Counted from the first letter of the stretch, positions 47,427 through 56,839 are shown. The stretch is DNA of 64,000 bases from Alcaligenes faecalis (GCF_002443155.1 NZ_CP023667.1:2542001-2606000); one strand, 5' to 3'. Notes: generated by a model from the letters alone, not told the origin. Made by a program: numbers and translations.

Positions 47427-48662
47427 TTAGAGCTTGTTGGAAATATAAGGCGTACCGGTCATGCCGTTGCCGTGCAGCTCGTATCCCATCGGCGCAGTAA
47501 TCGAGGCATGGCGAGTACCTGTATTAATGTCACGCCACATGCGGCCCAGCAGACTGTTTTCCGCAAAGGAGGCCGTGCCATGCAACCAGCACAGATTATT
47601 CACGGCATCCACCAGTTCGTGTCCGGCATGGCCGATCCCGGCGCGGTGGCGGGCGCGTAGCTCCAAGGGCATCGGCACTGTGCCAGAGGCAGCAGCATCA
47701 ATTTGAGCCGCAGCGCGTTCCAACAATAAGCGGGCACCATCAATCTGGATACTGGCCGTGCCCAGGTTCTGCACAAATGCCCCCGAATCCGACTGTTTCT
47801 TGTAATGGGTATAGGTAATGCCGCGTTTGCCACTGACGCCACTGGTGAAATCCACGGCAGCTTGAGCCGCTCCCAACGATGGTGCTTGAATGCAGGTCGA
47901 CATGGTCAGGTGCGGCGTCAAACGACGGCCAAACGTAGCCAAGGGATCTTGCTCCTGCACATCACCCATCAATTGCTGAAACGTGATCAGACGCTCTTTG
48001 GGCACCCACAGGTTTTCAGCCACCATGGTGTTGGAGCCTGAACCGCGCATGCCGATGGTGTACCAGGTGTCCTGAATTTCAAACTCATCACGACGCATCA
48101 GCACAAAGCCCACGGTAGGCTCGACCAGCTCGCTTTCCTTGATGAACAGAATCCCCAATGCCCAGTCCGAGTGGTTGCTGTTCGAGGCAAAAGGCCACTT
48201 GCCCGTAATGCGCCAGCCATCACCATCCGGCGTTGCCGTACCTTGCGGCTGGGCAAAAATGGACGCGGCACGGATAGGGCCATCCGCAAACACCTCATCG
48301 AGCATGGCATCGCTAAAGCGGTTGGCCAACATCACCGAGCCATTCGAGATCACTACACACCAGGCGGCCGCCGGATCGTAATAGCCCACGGCGCTGGCGC
48401 ACTGCAAGAGCATGTCCGCCCCACCCTCGTAACCGCCGTAGCGCTTCAAGGCCGAAATGCGCCAGGCCCCGGTGGATTCCAAAGCCTGAACCGCCTCATC
48501 CGACAACATGCGATTACGGTCTGCCTGAGGGGCCAGCTCGCGTAGCAACGGGCCGATTTCGTGAATGCGCCCCACAATCTCCTCGGTCTCCTGACGGGAT
48601 GGTGCCTGGGTGACGGTGACCCGCTCGCGCTCGGCGACCAATGTAGCTCCTGTGATAGCCAT
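47427..48662 (-). CDS. Group-D flavin-dependent monooxygenase (HsaA/HpaB-like, acyl-CoA dehydrogenase fold)
   Basis: 411 residues. Acyl-CoA-dehydrogenase-like fold, but with the oxygenase signature ITGKWPFASNSNHSDWALG, where HsaA/DszC-type oxygenases have W-FASG-x-H-x-DW. YGGYEGGADMLLQ, YYDPAAAWCVV and the C-terminal NLCWLHGTASFAENSLLGRMWRD also fit that group. It should hydroxylate an aromatic or heteroaromatic ring with reduced flavin delivered by the separate reductase at 43936-44433. AAGGAG precedes the ATG. Promoter-proximal gene of the monooxygenase-esterase unit. Confidence 0.85.
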   Translation of the reverse strand: MAITGATLVAERERVTVTQAPSRQETEEIVGRIHEIGPLLRELAPQADRNRMLSDEAVQALESTGAWRISALKRYGGYEGGADMLLQCASAVGYYDPAAAWCVVISNGSVMLANRFSDAMLDEVFADGPIRAASIFAQPQGTATPDGDGWRITGKWPFASNSNHSDWALGILFIKESELVEPTVGFVLMRRDEFEIQDTWYTIGMRGSGSNTMVAENLWVPKERLITFQQLMGDVQEQDPLATFGRRLTPHLTMSTCIQAPSLGAAQAAVDFTSGVSGKRGITYTHYKKQSDSGAFVQNLGTASIQIDGARLLLERAAAQIDAAASGTVPMPLELRARHRAGIGHAGHELVDAVNNLCWLHGTASFAENSLLGRMWRDINTGTRHASITAPMGYELHGNGMTGTPYISNKL

Positions 48663-48908
48663 AACTGCTCCTTAGAATTATTTGATATGGCAAATTTATA
48701 GCTATCGTTAGATAATCGCAATATCAATAATTATAGAAACCGTCAAAACTGCTTGTATTATTGGATTTATCCGGGTTTTCACCTAGTAAAAATCGCCAAT
48801 TCTCTTTATTTTAAATTGCATAAAACTAACGATCACAAATAATTTGAGCATAAAAAAGAAGAAAGAGACGGGAGCAGACCAGCCCGCCAAAGCATGAGAC
48901 GAAAAAAA
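48663..48908. promoter_or_regulatory. AT-rich upstream region of the monooxygenase operon
   Basis: 246 bp without a gene. Contains palindromic CAAATAATTTG (48836-48846) and TTTAAATTGCATAAAA (48810-48825), loosely like the 44.5-kb operator but not an exact copy. Confidence 0.4.
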
Positions 48909-48935
48909 ACCGCCGACCCGAAGGTCGGCGGTTTT
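48902..48935 (-). terminator. Terminator of icd
   Basis: 10-bp perfect stem ACCGCCGACC/GGTCGGCGGT (48909-48918, 48923-48932), loop CGAA, long T-run on the minus strand. Confidence 0.93.
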
Positions 48936-48970
48936 TCATGTAGAGAACCGGCTTTAACAGCCTGTTTTCA

Positions 48971-50227
48971 TTACATGTTTTCGATCATGACATCGCCAAA
49001 ACCGGAGCAGGACACTTGAGTAGCGCCTTCCATCAGACGGGCAAAGTCATATGTCACTTTACGCGAGGTGATGGATTTTTCCATGCTGGAGATGATCAGA
49101 TCAGCAGCTTCAGTCCAGCCCATGTGACGCAGCATCATTTCAGCGGACAGGATCAGCGAACCTGGGTTCACGTAGTCTTTGCCAGCGTACTTGGGAGCGG
49201 TACCGTGGGTGGCTTCGAACATGGCCACGGAGTCGGACAGGTTGGCACCGGGGGCGATACCAATACCACCCACTTGAGCAGCCAGAGCGTCGGAGATGTA
49301 GTCGCCGTTCAGGTTCAGTGTGGCGATAACGTCGTACTCGGCAGGACGCAGCAGGATCTGTTGCAAGAAGGCATCAGCAATCGAATCCTTGACGATGATC
49401 TCGCGACCGGTCTTGGGATTCTTGAATTTGCACCATGGACCGCCGTCGATCAATTCAGCGCCGAATTCTTTTTGAGCCAGTTCGTAAGCCCAATCACGGA
49501 AGCCACCTTCGGTGAACTTCATGATGTTGCCCTTGTGAACGATGGTCACGGAAGAGCGATCGTTGTCGATGGCGTACTGGATGGCCTTGCGCACCAGGCG
49601 CTCGGTACCTTCGCGGGAAACAGGCTTGACACCGATACCGGAGGTATTGGGGAAGCGGATCTTGTTCACGCCCAGAGTGGTTTGCAGGAAGTCGATCAGC
49701 TTCTTGGCGCTTTCGGATTCAGCAGCAAATTCGATACCGGCGTAAATGTCTTCGGAGTTCTCGCGGAAAATGACCATTTCGGTCTTTTCTGGCTCACGCA
49801 CAGGCGAAGGAACACCCTTGAAGTAGCGCACTGGGCGCAGGCAGACGTACAGGTCCAGTTGCTGACGCAGGGCCACGTTCAGGGAACGGATGCCGCCGCC
49901 AACGGGAGTCGTCAGAGGGCCTTTGATGGATACGACGTAGTCTTTAACGGCATCCAGCGTTTCTTCTGGCAGCCACACGTCGGAACCGTACACCTTGGTG
50001 GATTTTTCACCGGCGAACACTTCCATCCATTCGATCTTGCGCTTGCCGCCATAAGCTTTGGCAACAGCAGCGTCGACCACTTTGATCATGACTGGCGAAA
50101 TATCCACGCCCGTACCATCACCCTCGATGTAAGGAATAATGGGTTGATCGGGAACATTCAGGGAAAAATCCGCGTTAACTGTAATTTTCTGCCCCGACGC
50201 GGGGATCTTGATATGCTGATAGGACAT
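48971..50227 (-). CDS. icd: Isocitrate dehydrogenase (NADP+)
   Basis: 418 residues, homodimeric TCA-cycle enzyme. Substrate-binding [23 protein letters not shown] holds the regulatory Ser equivalent to Ser113 of E. coli; [18 protein letters not shown] and [17 protein letters not shown] carry metal ligands; [15 protein letters not shown] fits NADP specificity. Full length, single gene with its own terminator. Confidence 0.98.
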   Translation of the reverse strand: MSYQHIKIPASGQKITVNADFSLNVPDQPIIPYIEGDGTGVDISPVMIKVVDAAVAKAYGGKRKIEWMEVFAGEKSTKVYGSDVWLPEETLDAVKDYVVSIKGPLTTPVGGGIRSLNVALRQQLDLYVCLRPVRYFKGVPSPVREPEKTEMVIFRENSEDIYAGIEFAAESESAKKLIDFLQTTLGVNKIRFPNTSGIGVKPVSREGTERLVRKAIQYAIDNDRSSVTIVHKGNIMKFTEGGFRDWAYELAQKEFGAELIDGGPWCKFKNPKTGREIIVKDSIADAFLQQILLRPAEYDVIATLNLNGDYISDALAAQVGGIGIAPGANLSDSVAMFEATHGTAPKYAGKDYVNPGSLILSAEMMLRHMGWTEAADLIISSMEKSITSRKVTYDFARLMEGATQVSCSGFGDVMIENM

Positions 50228-50494
50228 GGATGCTCCAGTTGTGCTCCAATATTAGGGATAGCTAAACACGGAACGCTTTTGCGTTTCCGAAGTCTTATAT
50301 AAGAGTTTAACTTAATTCGCGCGTATTCAGGCACCTGTAAACTCAAAGCTTGCCAAAAATGCTTGCATTCTTGACAACTTATCCATTCTACACGGCCACG
50401 CTTGCGGCTTGTGCCGGCCAGACGCCCCCACAGTTTCCCGTAAAATGCGCGCCAAAGATTCGCATTTTCTGACTATTTTTTTCTCGATTCCACC
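50228..50494. promoter_or_regulatory. Divergent region between icd and the DUF1841 gene
   Basis: 267 bp. It must contain both promoters; no gene and no outstanding site were found. Confidence 0.4.
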
Positions 50495-50923
50495 ATGTTC
50501 AACCCCTCTCGCGAGCAGGTTCGCCAATTTTTCATTGAAGCTTGGGACAAGCACCAAAGTGGTCATCTGCTGACCGCTCTGGAAACCATGGCGGTGGATC
50601 TGGTACAACAGCACCCTGAGTACCACGACGATTTGCGCAACGCCGACGCCGTCAACCAGGACTATTCGGTGGAGCAAGGGCGCAGCAACCCTTTTCTGCA
50701 CCTGTCCATGCACCTGGCCATCAACGAGCAACTGTCCATTGACCAGCCTCCGGGCATCAAGGGAGCCTATCAGCGCTTATTGACCACGCACGACCAGCAC
50801 GCCGCAGCGCATATCATCATGGAAGCGCTGGGCGAGGTGATCTGGGAAGCACAACGTCTGGGCACACCACTGAACAATGAGCGCTATATCGAATTGATCT
50901 TGCGCCACAGCACACGCGACTAG
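50495..50923 (+). CDS. DUF1841 family protein
   Basis: 142 residues. MFNPSREQVRQFFIEAWDKH at the start and NPFLHLSMHLAINEQLSIDQPPGI in the middle are typical of DUF1841, as is the later HxxMExLGEVIWEAQR. The family is almost confined to beta- and gamma-proteobacteria and has no known function. Faces the two cytochrome genes. Confidence 0.9.
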   Translation: MFNPSREQVRQFFIEAWDKHQSGHLLTALETMAVDLVQQHPEYHDDLRNADAVNQDYSVEQGRSNPFLHLSMHLAINEQLSIDQPPGIKGAYQRLLTTHDQHAAAHIIMEALGEVIWEAQRLGTPLNNERYIELILRHSTRD

Positions 50924-50938
50924 ACGCCGCGAGCTGCT

Positions 50939-51307
50939 CTATTTTCTATTGCTCAACGGGCCGGGCTGACGCGACAGCCATACCGAGATGCTGTCGATAT
51001 CAGCCTGACTCATGGTGTTGGCCATCGCCCCCATGACCGCATTCTTGCGAATATTGGCGGTAGCCGGCGCTCCGGCCTGACCGCGCTGATAGGCCATCAG
51101 GGCCTGCCGCAAATAATCCGCATGCTGGCCAGCCAGAATGGGATATTCCGGATTCAAGGGCGTTTTCGCATCGTCGCCATGACAGGATGCGCAATTCAGA
51201 TTCTTCCAGGCTTCCCCGCCTGCCTTGACCAGATCCTCAGCGGCCATTGCCTGACCGGCTACCCCGGCCATCAGCCCCATTGCCACCAGCAAGACTGTTT
51301 TTCTCAT
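50939..51307 (-). CDS. Periplasmic class I c-type cytochrome
   Basis: 122 residues. Signal peptide MRKTVLLVAMGLMAGVAGQAMA, one haem site CASCH (about residue 37), axial Met likely in the NAVMGAMANTM segment. Similar to single-haem c4/c5-like carriers. Start at 51305-51307 is preferred because it begins the signal peptide; 16 bp after the upstream cytochrome gene. Confidence 0.88.
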   Translation of the reverse strand: MRKTVLLVAMGLMAGVAGQAMAAEDLVKAGGEAWKNLNCASCHGDDAKTPLNPEYPILAGQHADYLRQALMAYQRGQAGAPATANIRKNAVMGAMANTMSQADIDSISVWLSRQPGPLSNRK

Positions 51308-51323
51308 ACGTGCCTCCCCGTCC

Positions 51324-51680
51324 TCAAGGTTTGTTGCCCGCGTAGTACGCGGCAATATCCGCCATGTCCTGTTCGGACAAGCTCAGCGCAATGGCTTGCA
51401 TGGTGGGGAAGGTTCGAGCGCCGCTGGCATACTCCTTGAGTGCTGCTTCTATATAAGCAGCCCCCTGCCCGGCAATCATGGGGACGTGATAGACCTCGGG
51501 AAAGCTGGCCTTGTAACCGGGCAAGCCATGACAGCCTATGCACATGGAGATCTTGTCGCGCGCCGCCTCGGGATTGGCCTTGATCGGCTCGGAATCCTGC
51601 GCCTGGGCTGCCCAGGGCAGACAGGAGCTTGAGGCCAGAAGAAAGAAAGAGACATACCGCTTCATTTGCAACTTCATCAT
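51324..51680 (-). CDS. Periplasmic class I c-type cytochrome
   Basis: 118 residues. Signal peptide (SFFLLASSSCLPWAAQA, cleaved before QDSEP), haem site CIGCH, axial Met probably in ARTFPTMQAIA. With the next gene it forms a two-cytochrome operon, like the c4-type pairs that feed terminal oxidases. The start could be any of three ATGs within the first six codons. Confidence 0.87.
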   Translation of the reverse strand: MMKLQMKRYVSFFLLASSSCLPWAAQAQDSEPIKANPEAARDKISMCIGCHGLPGYKASFPEVYHVPMIAGQGAAYIEAALKEYASGARTFPTMQAIALSLSEQDMADIAAYYAGNKP

Positions 51681-51897
51681 CGCTATTCGCTTTGTCGTGG
51701 AGTTGAAAACGGTCCGGGTCAGGCTCTGCGTCTATTGCAGCAAAAGGTGAATCAACGCGACACCTGGCTCTGTGATGCTGACCGACGAGTACTGAGTCGA
51801 TTGTATGATAATTGCCAAGGATGACTGATACTAGTATTTATACCCGAGTTTCTATTCTTGACAGATCAACATTTTAAGTACAAGTTTGAGCCGATTT
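51681..51897. promoter_or_regulatory. Divergent region between the cytochromes and the MoxR operon
   Basis: 217 bp with promoters for both sides; no distinct site recognised. Confidence 0.35.
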
Positions 51898-52755
51898 ATG
51901 ACTACTACGACCCGTTTTGAAGGCACCGACCAGTACGTTGCCACCGATGACTTGAAGCTGGCCGTCAACGCCGCTTTGACGCTACAACGTCCTTTGTTGA
52001 TCAAAGGCGAACCGGGAACCGGCAAGACCCTGCTGGCTCTGGAAGTGGCTCGCGCCCTGGGGCGCCCCCTGCTGCAATGGCATATCAAGTCCACCACCAA
52101 GGCGCATCAGGGCCTGTATGAATATGATGCTGTCTCGCGCCTGCGCGACTCCCAGCTGGGCGATGAAAAAGTCCGCGACATTGGCAACTACATTGTGCAG
52201 GGCACGCTGTGGCAAGCCTTTGAGTCCGAGGAACCCACTGTTGTTCTGATCGACGAGATCGACAAGGCCGACATCGAGTTCCCCAACGACTTGCTGCAGG
52301 AATTGGACCGCATGGAGTTTCATGTTTACGAAACTCGCCAGACCGTCAAGGCGCGCCATCGTCCCTTGATCATCATTACTTCCAATAACGAAAAAGACCT
52401 GCCCGACGCCTTCCTGCGCCGCTGTTTCTTCCACTACATTCGCTTTCCCGAGCGCGAAACCATGGAACAGATCGTGGCCGTGCACTACCCCAATCTGCGC
52501 AGCGACATCCTGTCCAGCGCCCTGGACACCTTCTTTGCCCTGCGCGATGTCCCCGGTCTGAAGAAAAAGCCGTCCACCTCGGAGTTTCTGGACTGGCTGC
52601 GTCTGCTGCTGGCCAACGACATTCCTGCCGATGCCCTGCACGAGCTGGATGAAGGCCTGCCCCCCATGGCCGGAGCCTTGCTGAAAAACGAACAGGACTT
52701 GTCCTTGATGCAGCGTCTGGCCGCCATGAGCCAACGCAGCCAGCGCCGGAGCTGA
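51898..52755 (+). CDS. MoxR-family AAA+ ATPase
   Basis: 285 residues from the ATG at 51898 (a TTG at 51886 is possible). Walker A IKGEPGTGKTLLALEVARAL, Walker B VVLIDEIDKADIEFPNDLLQ, sensor IITSNNEKDLPDAFLRRCFF. MoxR ATPases act with VWA proteins as chaperones that insert cofactors or assemble complexes. First gene of MoxR-GNAT-VWA; the gene after it starts 2 bp later. Confidence 0.93.
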   Translation: MTTTTRFEGTDQYVATDDLKLAVNAALTLQRPLLIKGEPGTGKTLLALEVARALGRPLLQWHIKSTTKAHQGLYEYDAVSRLRDSQLGDEKVRDIGNYIVQGTLWQAFESEEPTVVLIDEIDKADIEFPNDLLQELDRMEFHVYETRQTVKARHRPLIIITSNNEKDLPDAFLRRCFFHYIRFPERETMEQIVAVHYPNLRSDILSSALDTFFALRDVPGLKKKPSTSEFLDWLRLLLANDIPADALHELDEGLPPMAGALLKNEQDLSLMQRLAAMSQRSQRRS

Positions 52756-52756
52756 T

Positions 52757-53377
52757 ATGCAAACAAGCGCTTTCTCCCAGCCATTGGCCCCCCTGACGCT
52801 GGAAGGATGGGACGTACGTCTGGAGCCTTTGCAACTGGCGCATGTGGAATTGCTGGAAGCCGCCGCTGCCGATGGCGAACTTTGGAATGTGCGCGTGACC
52901 AGCGTGCCCGCCCCCGGTCAGGCTCAGGATTATGTACAAAAAGCTCTGGACGGACTGGGACAAGGCCATATGCTGCCCTTTCTTGTACGCGATCTGCGCA
53001 CAGGCCGGGCTGTCGGCACGACACGCTATCACGATATTGTCACGCCGCTGGCCCGCCTGGAAATAGGCTACACCTGGTACGCCCGCAGCGCCCAGCGCAG
53101 CCACGTCAACACTGCGACCAAGCTGCTCTTGCTGCAACATGCCTTCGACACCCTGGGAGCCGCAGTCGTAGGCTGGCGCACCGACCACCTGAACTTCAAG
53201 TCCCAGCAAGCCATCACCCGTCTGGGGGCGCGTTTTGACGGGCGGGTCCGCCACCACGCCATCCGTCGCGACGGCACGATACGTGACACCATGTTCTACA
53301 GCCTGATGGCAGGCGAGTGGCCCGATACCCGTGCCCACTTGCTGGACAAACTAAGGCAGCACGGCCATGTTGCTTGA
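52757..53377 (+). CDS. GNAT-family N-acetyltransferase
   Basis: 206 residues, RimJ/RimL-like GNAT: LAPLTLEGWDVRLEPLQLAH, VGTTRYHDIVTPLARLEIGYTWY, the acetyl-CoA region RSHVNTATKLLLLQHAFDTL and QQAITRLGARFDGRVR. Substrate unknown. Lies between MoxR and the VWA gene and overlaps the latter by 11 bp, so all three are co-transcribed. Confidence 0.88.
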   Translation: MQTSAFSQPLAPLTLEGWDVRLEPLQLAHVELLEAAAADGELWNVRVTSVPAPGQAQDYVQKALDGLGQGHMLPFLVRDLRTGRAVGTTRYHDIVTPLARLEIGYTWYARSAQRSHVNTATKLLLLQHAFDTLGAAVVGWRTDHLNFKSQQAITRLGARFDGRVRHHAIRRDGTIRDTMFYSLMAGEWPDTRAHLLDKLRQHGHVA

Positions 53378-54539
53378 TTTCTTCTACCACCTGCGCGAAC
53401 GCGGTCTGCCGGTTTCCATCCAGGAACACCTGACGCTGCTGGACGCATTGTGCAAAGGGATCATGCCCCCCACGCTGGACGACTTCTATCATCTGTCCAG
53501 ACTGGTGCTGATCAAGGACGAAACGCTTTACGACCGCTTTGATCTGGCCTTTGGCGAGTTCTATCAACCGCAACTGGAAGCACTGGCCAAAGATAAAACC
53601 TTGCCCGAAGACTGGCTGCGCAAAACCCTGACGCGTAACCTGACCCCGGAACAAAAAGCCGCGCTGGAAAAACATGGTCTGGACAAACTGCTGGAGATGT
53701 TCAAAGAGCGTCTGAAAGAGCAGCAAGGGCGACATGCAGGTGGCAACAAGTGGATCGGCACGGGCGGCTCATCCCCATTTGGACACGGCGGCTATCACCC
53801 CGAAGGTATCCGTATCGGCGGCCCTTCTGCGGGCAACCGTACCGCCATCAAGGTCTGGGAAAAGCGCGAGTTCGTGGATTACGACGACCAGCAGGAACTG
53901 GGCACACGCAACTTCAAGATGGCGTTGCGACGCCTGCGACGCTTTGCGCGCCAGGGGGCTCCCACCGAGCTGGATCTGGACAGCACCATACGCGAGACGG
54001 CTCGCAATGCGGGCATGCTGGACCTGCAAATGCAGGCCGAGCGACAAAACCGCGTCAATGTGCTGATGCTGCTGGATATAGGCGGCAGCATGGATGACCA
54101 CATTGCTCAGGTGGAATCCTTGTTCTCGGCCGCACGTTCCGAATTCAAACACCTGGAGGCCTACTACTTCCATAACTGCGTGTATGAATCAGTCTGGCGG
54201 AACAATTCGCGCCGTCAAAGCGAGAGGTTGGAAACCTGGGATCTGCTGCGCAAGTACAACGAGGACTGGCGCATCATCATCGTGGGCGATGCCACCATGA
54301 GTCCTTACGAGATCATGGCTCCAGGTGGTTCCGTCGAGCACTACAACAAGGAAACTGGCGCGGCCTGGCTGCAACGCCTGAACGACCATTGGCCGCGTAT
54401 TGCCTGGCTCAACCCGGAGCCGCAGGCTTATTGGCCGTATCGCCAATCCATCGCCATCATCCAGAACCTGATGTCCGACCACATGTACCCCGTCACCAGT
54501 GCAGGGCTGGAAGAGGCGATGCGGTACTTGTCGCGGTAG
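53367..54539 (+). CDS. VWA-domain protein, CoxE-like
   Basis: 390 residues. N-terminal helical region (FFYHLRERGLPVSIQEHLTLL), a Gly-rich linker (GTGGSSPFGHGGYHPEG), and a C-terminal von Willebrand A domain with the metal-site motif VLMLLDIGGSMDDH. The motif is DxGGS rather than classical DxSxS, as is common in this subfamily. Partner of the MoxR ATPase; in CO-dehydrogenase clusters the pair CoxD/CoxE matures the active site, but no such enzyme is next door here. Confidence 0.9.
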   Translation: MLLDFFYHLRERGLPVSIQEHLTLLDALCKGIMPPTLDDFYHLSRLVLIKDETLYDRFDLAFGEFYQPQLEALAKDKTLPEDWLRKTLTRNLTPEQKAALEKHGLDKLLEMFKERLKEQQGRHAGGNKWIGTGGSSPFGHGGYHPEGIRIGGPSAGNRTAIKVWEKREFVDYDDQQELGTRNFKMALRRLRRFARQGAPTELDLDSTIRETARNAGMLDLQMQAERQNRVNVLMLLDIGGSMDDHIAQVESLFSAARSEFKHLEAYYFHNCVYESVWRNNSRRQSERLETWDLLRKYNEDWRIIIVGDATMSPYEIMAPGGSVEHYNKETGAAWLQRLNDHWPRIAWLNPEPQAYWPYRQSIAIIQNLMSDHMYPVTSAGLEEAMRYLSR

Positions 54540-54566
54540 CGTCAGACTTCTATCAAGCAGGAAATT

Positions 54567-54594
54567 AAAAGACCCGAATTTCGGGTCTTTTTTT
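54567..54594 (+). terminator. Terminator of the MoxR-GNAT-VWA operon
   Basis: Stem AAAAGACCCGA/TCGGGTCTTTT with a 3-nt loop and a T-run. Confidence 0.9.
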
Positions 54595-54600
54595 ACGACT

Positions 54601-54632
54601 AAAAAACCCGCAGAATCTTGCGACTGTGCGGG
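54601..54632 (-). terminator. Terminator of the DUF2968 gene
   Basis: On the minus strand CCCGCA pairs with TGCGGG (54627-54632 with 54607-54612), with a short inner CAG/CTG stem, followed by six T. Confidence 0.75.
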
Positions 54633-54661
54633 CTTTCCATCAGGCTTTGCTACTGCAGCGA

Positions 54662-55381
54662 TTAACGACCTCTCTGACGTTGCAACATCCCGGCACGTTG
54701 TCGCTCCAGATCCTTGATCTGACTCTGCAATTCACGCAACTGCTCTCGGGCTTCACGCTCTTGTTCAGCCAGCGCCTGGGCTTCGCGACGGGACTCCTCG
54801 CGCTGGGCGATGGCCAAGGCTTCCTGCTGACGCTGCAATGCCAGATCGTTCTGCAACACAGTCAGTTGGTCCGCGCTTTCATTCAATTGCTTTTCAGCCT
54901 TGGCAACTTCAGCCTGCAGCTTGATGCGCTCCAGATCGGCGGCCGCGTAGTCCACCGTGTCCTGACGGTACTGGGTGTACATGCGTTCGGCCAGGGATTC
55001 GTCGGTGGTCTTGAAGACGCGCCAGAACTCACGCTGCTGGAACAGGGCCACGTAATAGGTCATGCTTTCGGCGGAGAACAACAGGCTGGCACCAAAGCGG
55101 CCGTTATAGGAGGTACGCAGCTCTTGTACGGCACGGGCCTGAATCAGCTGCTGCAGCTGAGCCACAGTGGTGTTGTGATAAGCCGGGGCCGCTGCGGGCG
55201 CAGGCGCAGCTGCTGGAGCCGCAACCGGGGCTACCTCTTCAACCTCTTGCTCTTGGGTTTGCGCCACCACGGGCCGCTCTGGTTCCTGTACCAAAGACAC
55301 CGAGCTGCACGCTGACAATAAAAGAAGTCCTCCCATGGACAGCAACACCGCCGTCTTCTGACTAAGGTTCACCATACCCAT
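54662..55381 (-). CDS. DUF2968 family lipoprotein
   Basis: 239 residues. Lipoprotein signal LLSMGGLLLLSACSSVSLVQ (Cys about 25), an Ala/Pro linker (about 45-66), then a globular part (YHNTTVAQLQQLIQARAVQELRTSYNGRFG) and a long coiled coil rich in Gln, Glu and Arg to the C-terminus (about 140-239). The layout matches DUF2968, a beta-proteobacterial envelope family of unknown role. Lies 54 bp after the sigma-54 activator and may be co-transcribed with it. Confidence 0.85.
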   Translation of the reverse strand: MGMVNLSQKTAVLLSMGGLLLLSACSSVSLVQEPERPVVAQTQEQEVEEVAPVAAPAAAPAPAAAPAYHNTTVAQLQQLIQARAVQELRTSYNGRFGASLLFSAESMTYYVALFQQREFWRVFKTTDESLAERMYTQYRQDTVDYAAADLERIKLQAEVAKAEKQLNESADQLTVLQNDLALQRQQEALAIAQREESRREAQALAEQEREAREQLRELQSQIKDLERQRAGMLQRQRGR

Positions 55382-55435
55382 CCCTTGATAATCAATTTTT
55401 TGTGTTTAGCTTGATACACAGAATCAGCCCGTATT

Positions 55436-56839
55436 CTAAACGCGGCTTGTCGCATCTTGTGCCTTTATGTTGAATTTGCGCATCTTTTCCCACAATACTT
55501 TACGAGAAATCCCTAATACGGCAGCGGTATCCTGACGTCGCCAGTTCTGTGTATCCAGAACCGAAATAATACGGGCACGTTCTTCCTGCTCCTGTGCACT
55601 CAGGCTGATGACGGGCTCGGGCCGCTCCAGAATAGGCGCATCATCAGGCAAGGCCAGGGCGGGTGCCATAACGGGGGCATTAAAGCGCTCCAGCACCTGT
55701 CGCAACTGCACTGACTCCCAAGCCCCAAACTGCTTGCTCATGACAGCAACGCGCTCAACCAGATTGGCCAGCTCGCGCACATTGCCGTTAAAGCGCATGC
55801 TGCCCACCGCATCCAGTACCCATTGAGGGATATCCTCGACATCACACTCCAAGGCCTGTTCCAGCAAGGCGCAGAAAATAGCGATTTTTTCCTGGGAGCC
55901 ACGCTGCTCCAGATTCGGAATCAGCAGTTCCACCACGGCCAGGCGGTAATACAGGTCTGCACGGAACTGGCCTTGTTGCACCAGCCCCAACAGGTTTTTG
56001 TTGGTGGCAGCCACCATACGAAAATCTACTGGGATCTGTTGTGTCGATCCCAGGCGCGTTACCGAACGCTGCTCCAGCACCCGCAGCAGCTTGACCTGCT
56101 GGTGCAAGGGCAAGTCCCCGATCTCATCCAGAAACAAGGTCCCTTGATCTGCCTGCTCGAAATAGCCTTTATGGGCACCAATCGCACCCGTAAAAGCCCC
56201 TTTTGCGTGGCCGAAGAAATGGGCCTCGAACAAACCTTCCGGAACCGCCCCGCAGTTGACAGGAACAAAGGGACCTTGAGCACGTGAAGAGCGCTCGTGC
56301 AGCAGCTGAGCAATGCGCTCTTTGCCCACACCTGTTTCGCCATGAATCAGGACACTGGCCCCGCTATCGGCATACATATCGGCTTCAGCAATCAGGGCCC
56401 GCATCACAGGCGATACGGCTACTAATGGTTGGGGGCCGCCCTGCCCTTCGCGCTCGACCTGCGCGGTCAGTCCGGCCAGCTTGGCGACCAGGGTGCGCAG
56501 TTCAGCCTGACTAAAGGACAGGGGCAAGGTATAGGAGTAGGCCGAGGGGTAAAACCGCGGATCGTAGCCCCGATCTTCCGAGGCCACCCAGATCACCGGA
56601 ATGGCGTGCTCGACCAGCCACTGGTGCTGCTCAAAACGCCCTTGCGCCATCACACTGACGGACACCAGTGCAACCGCATGGCGCGTGGGATGACGCTCGG
56701 CATCCAGCACCAGGGAAGGCTCTACGCGCATGACCGCTACCGAGCTGGGTTCCATGGCGCGCTCAGCGCGCGTCACCAGATCGGAGCTGCCCTCCCAGAC
56801 GTATAAAACAGGTTCATTACCCATAAAGCTGACACTCAT
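55436..56839 (-). CDS. Sigma-54-dependent Fis-type transcriptional activator with degenerate receiver-like N-terminus
   Basis: 467 residues. N-terminal 125 residues resemble a receiver in secondary structure, but the usual phosphoryl-acceptor Asp is absent (VALVSVSV at 57-63) and so is the acidic pair. Central AAA+ domain: Walker A GETGVGKE (167-174), sigma-54-contacting GAFTGA (214-219), Walker [12 protein letters not shown]-terminal Fis [25 protein letters not shown]. Start at 56837-56839 ([10 protein letters not shown]). It lies 20 bp after tadG, at the tail of the Tad operon. Confidence 0.9.
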   Translation of the reverse strand: MSVSFMGNEPVLYVWEGSSDLVTRAERAMEPSSVAVMRVEPSLVLDAERHPTRHAVALVSVSVMAQGRFEQHQWLVEHAIPVIWVASEDRGYDPRFYPSAYSYTLPLSFSQAELRTLVAKLAGLTAQVEREGQGGPQPLVAVSPVMRALIAEADMYADSGASVLIHGETGVGKERIAQLLHERSSRAQGPFVPVNCGAVPEGLFEAHFFGHAKGAFTGAIGAHKGYFEQADQGTLFLDEIGDLPLHQQVKLLRVLEQRSVTRLGSTQQIPVDFRMVAATNKNLLGLVQQGQFRADLYYRLAVVELLIPNLEQRGSQEKIAIFCALLEQALECDVEDIPQWVLDAVGSMRFNGNVRELANLVERVAVMSKQFGAWESVQLRQVLERFNAPVMAPALALPDDAPILERPEPVISLSAQEQEERARIISVLDTQNWRRQDTAAVLGISRKVLWEKMRKFNIKAQDATSRV

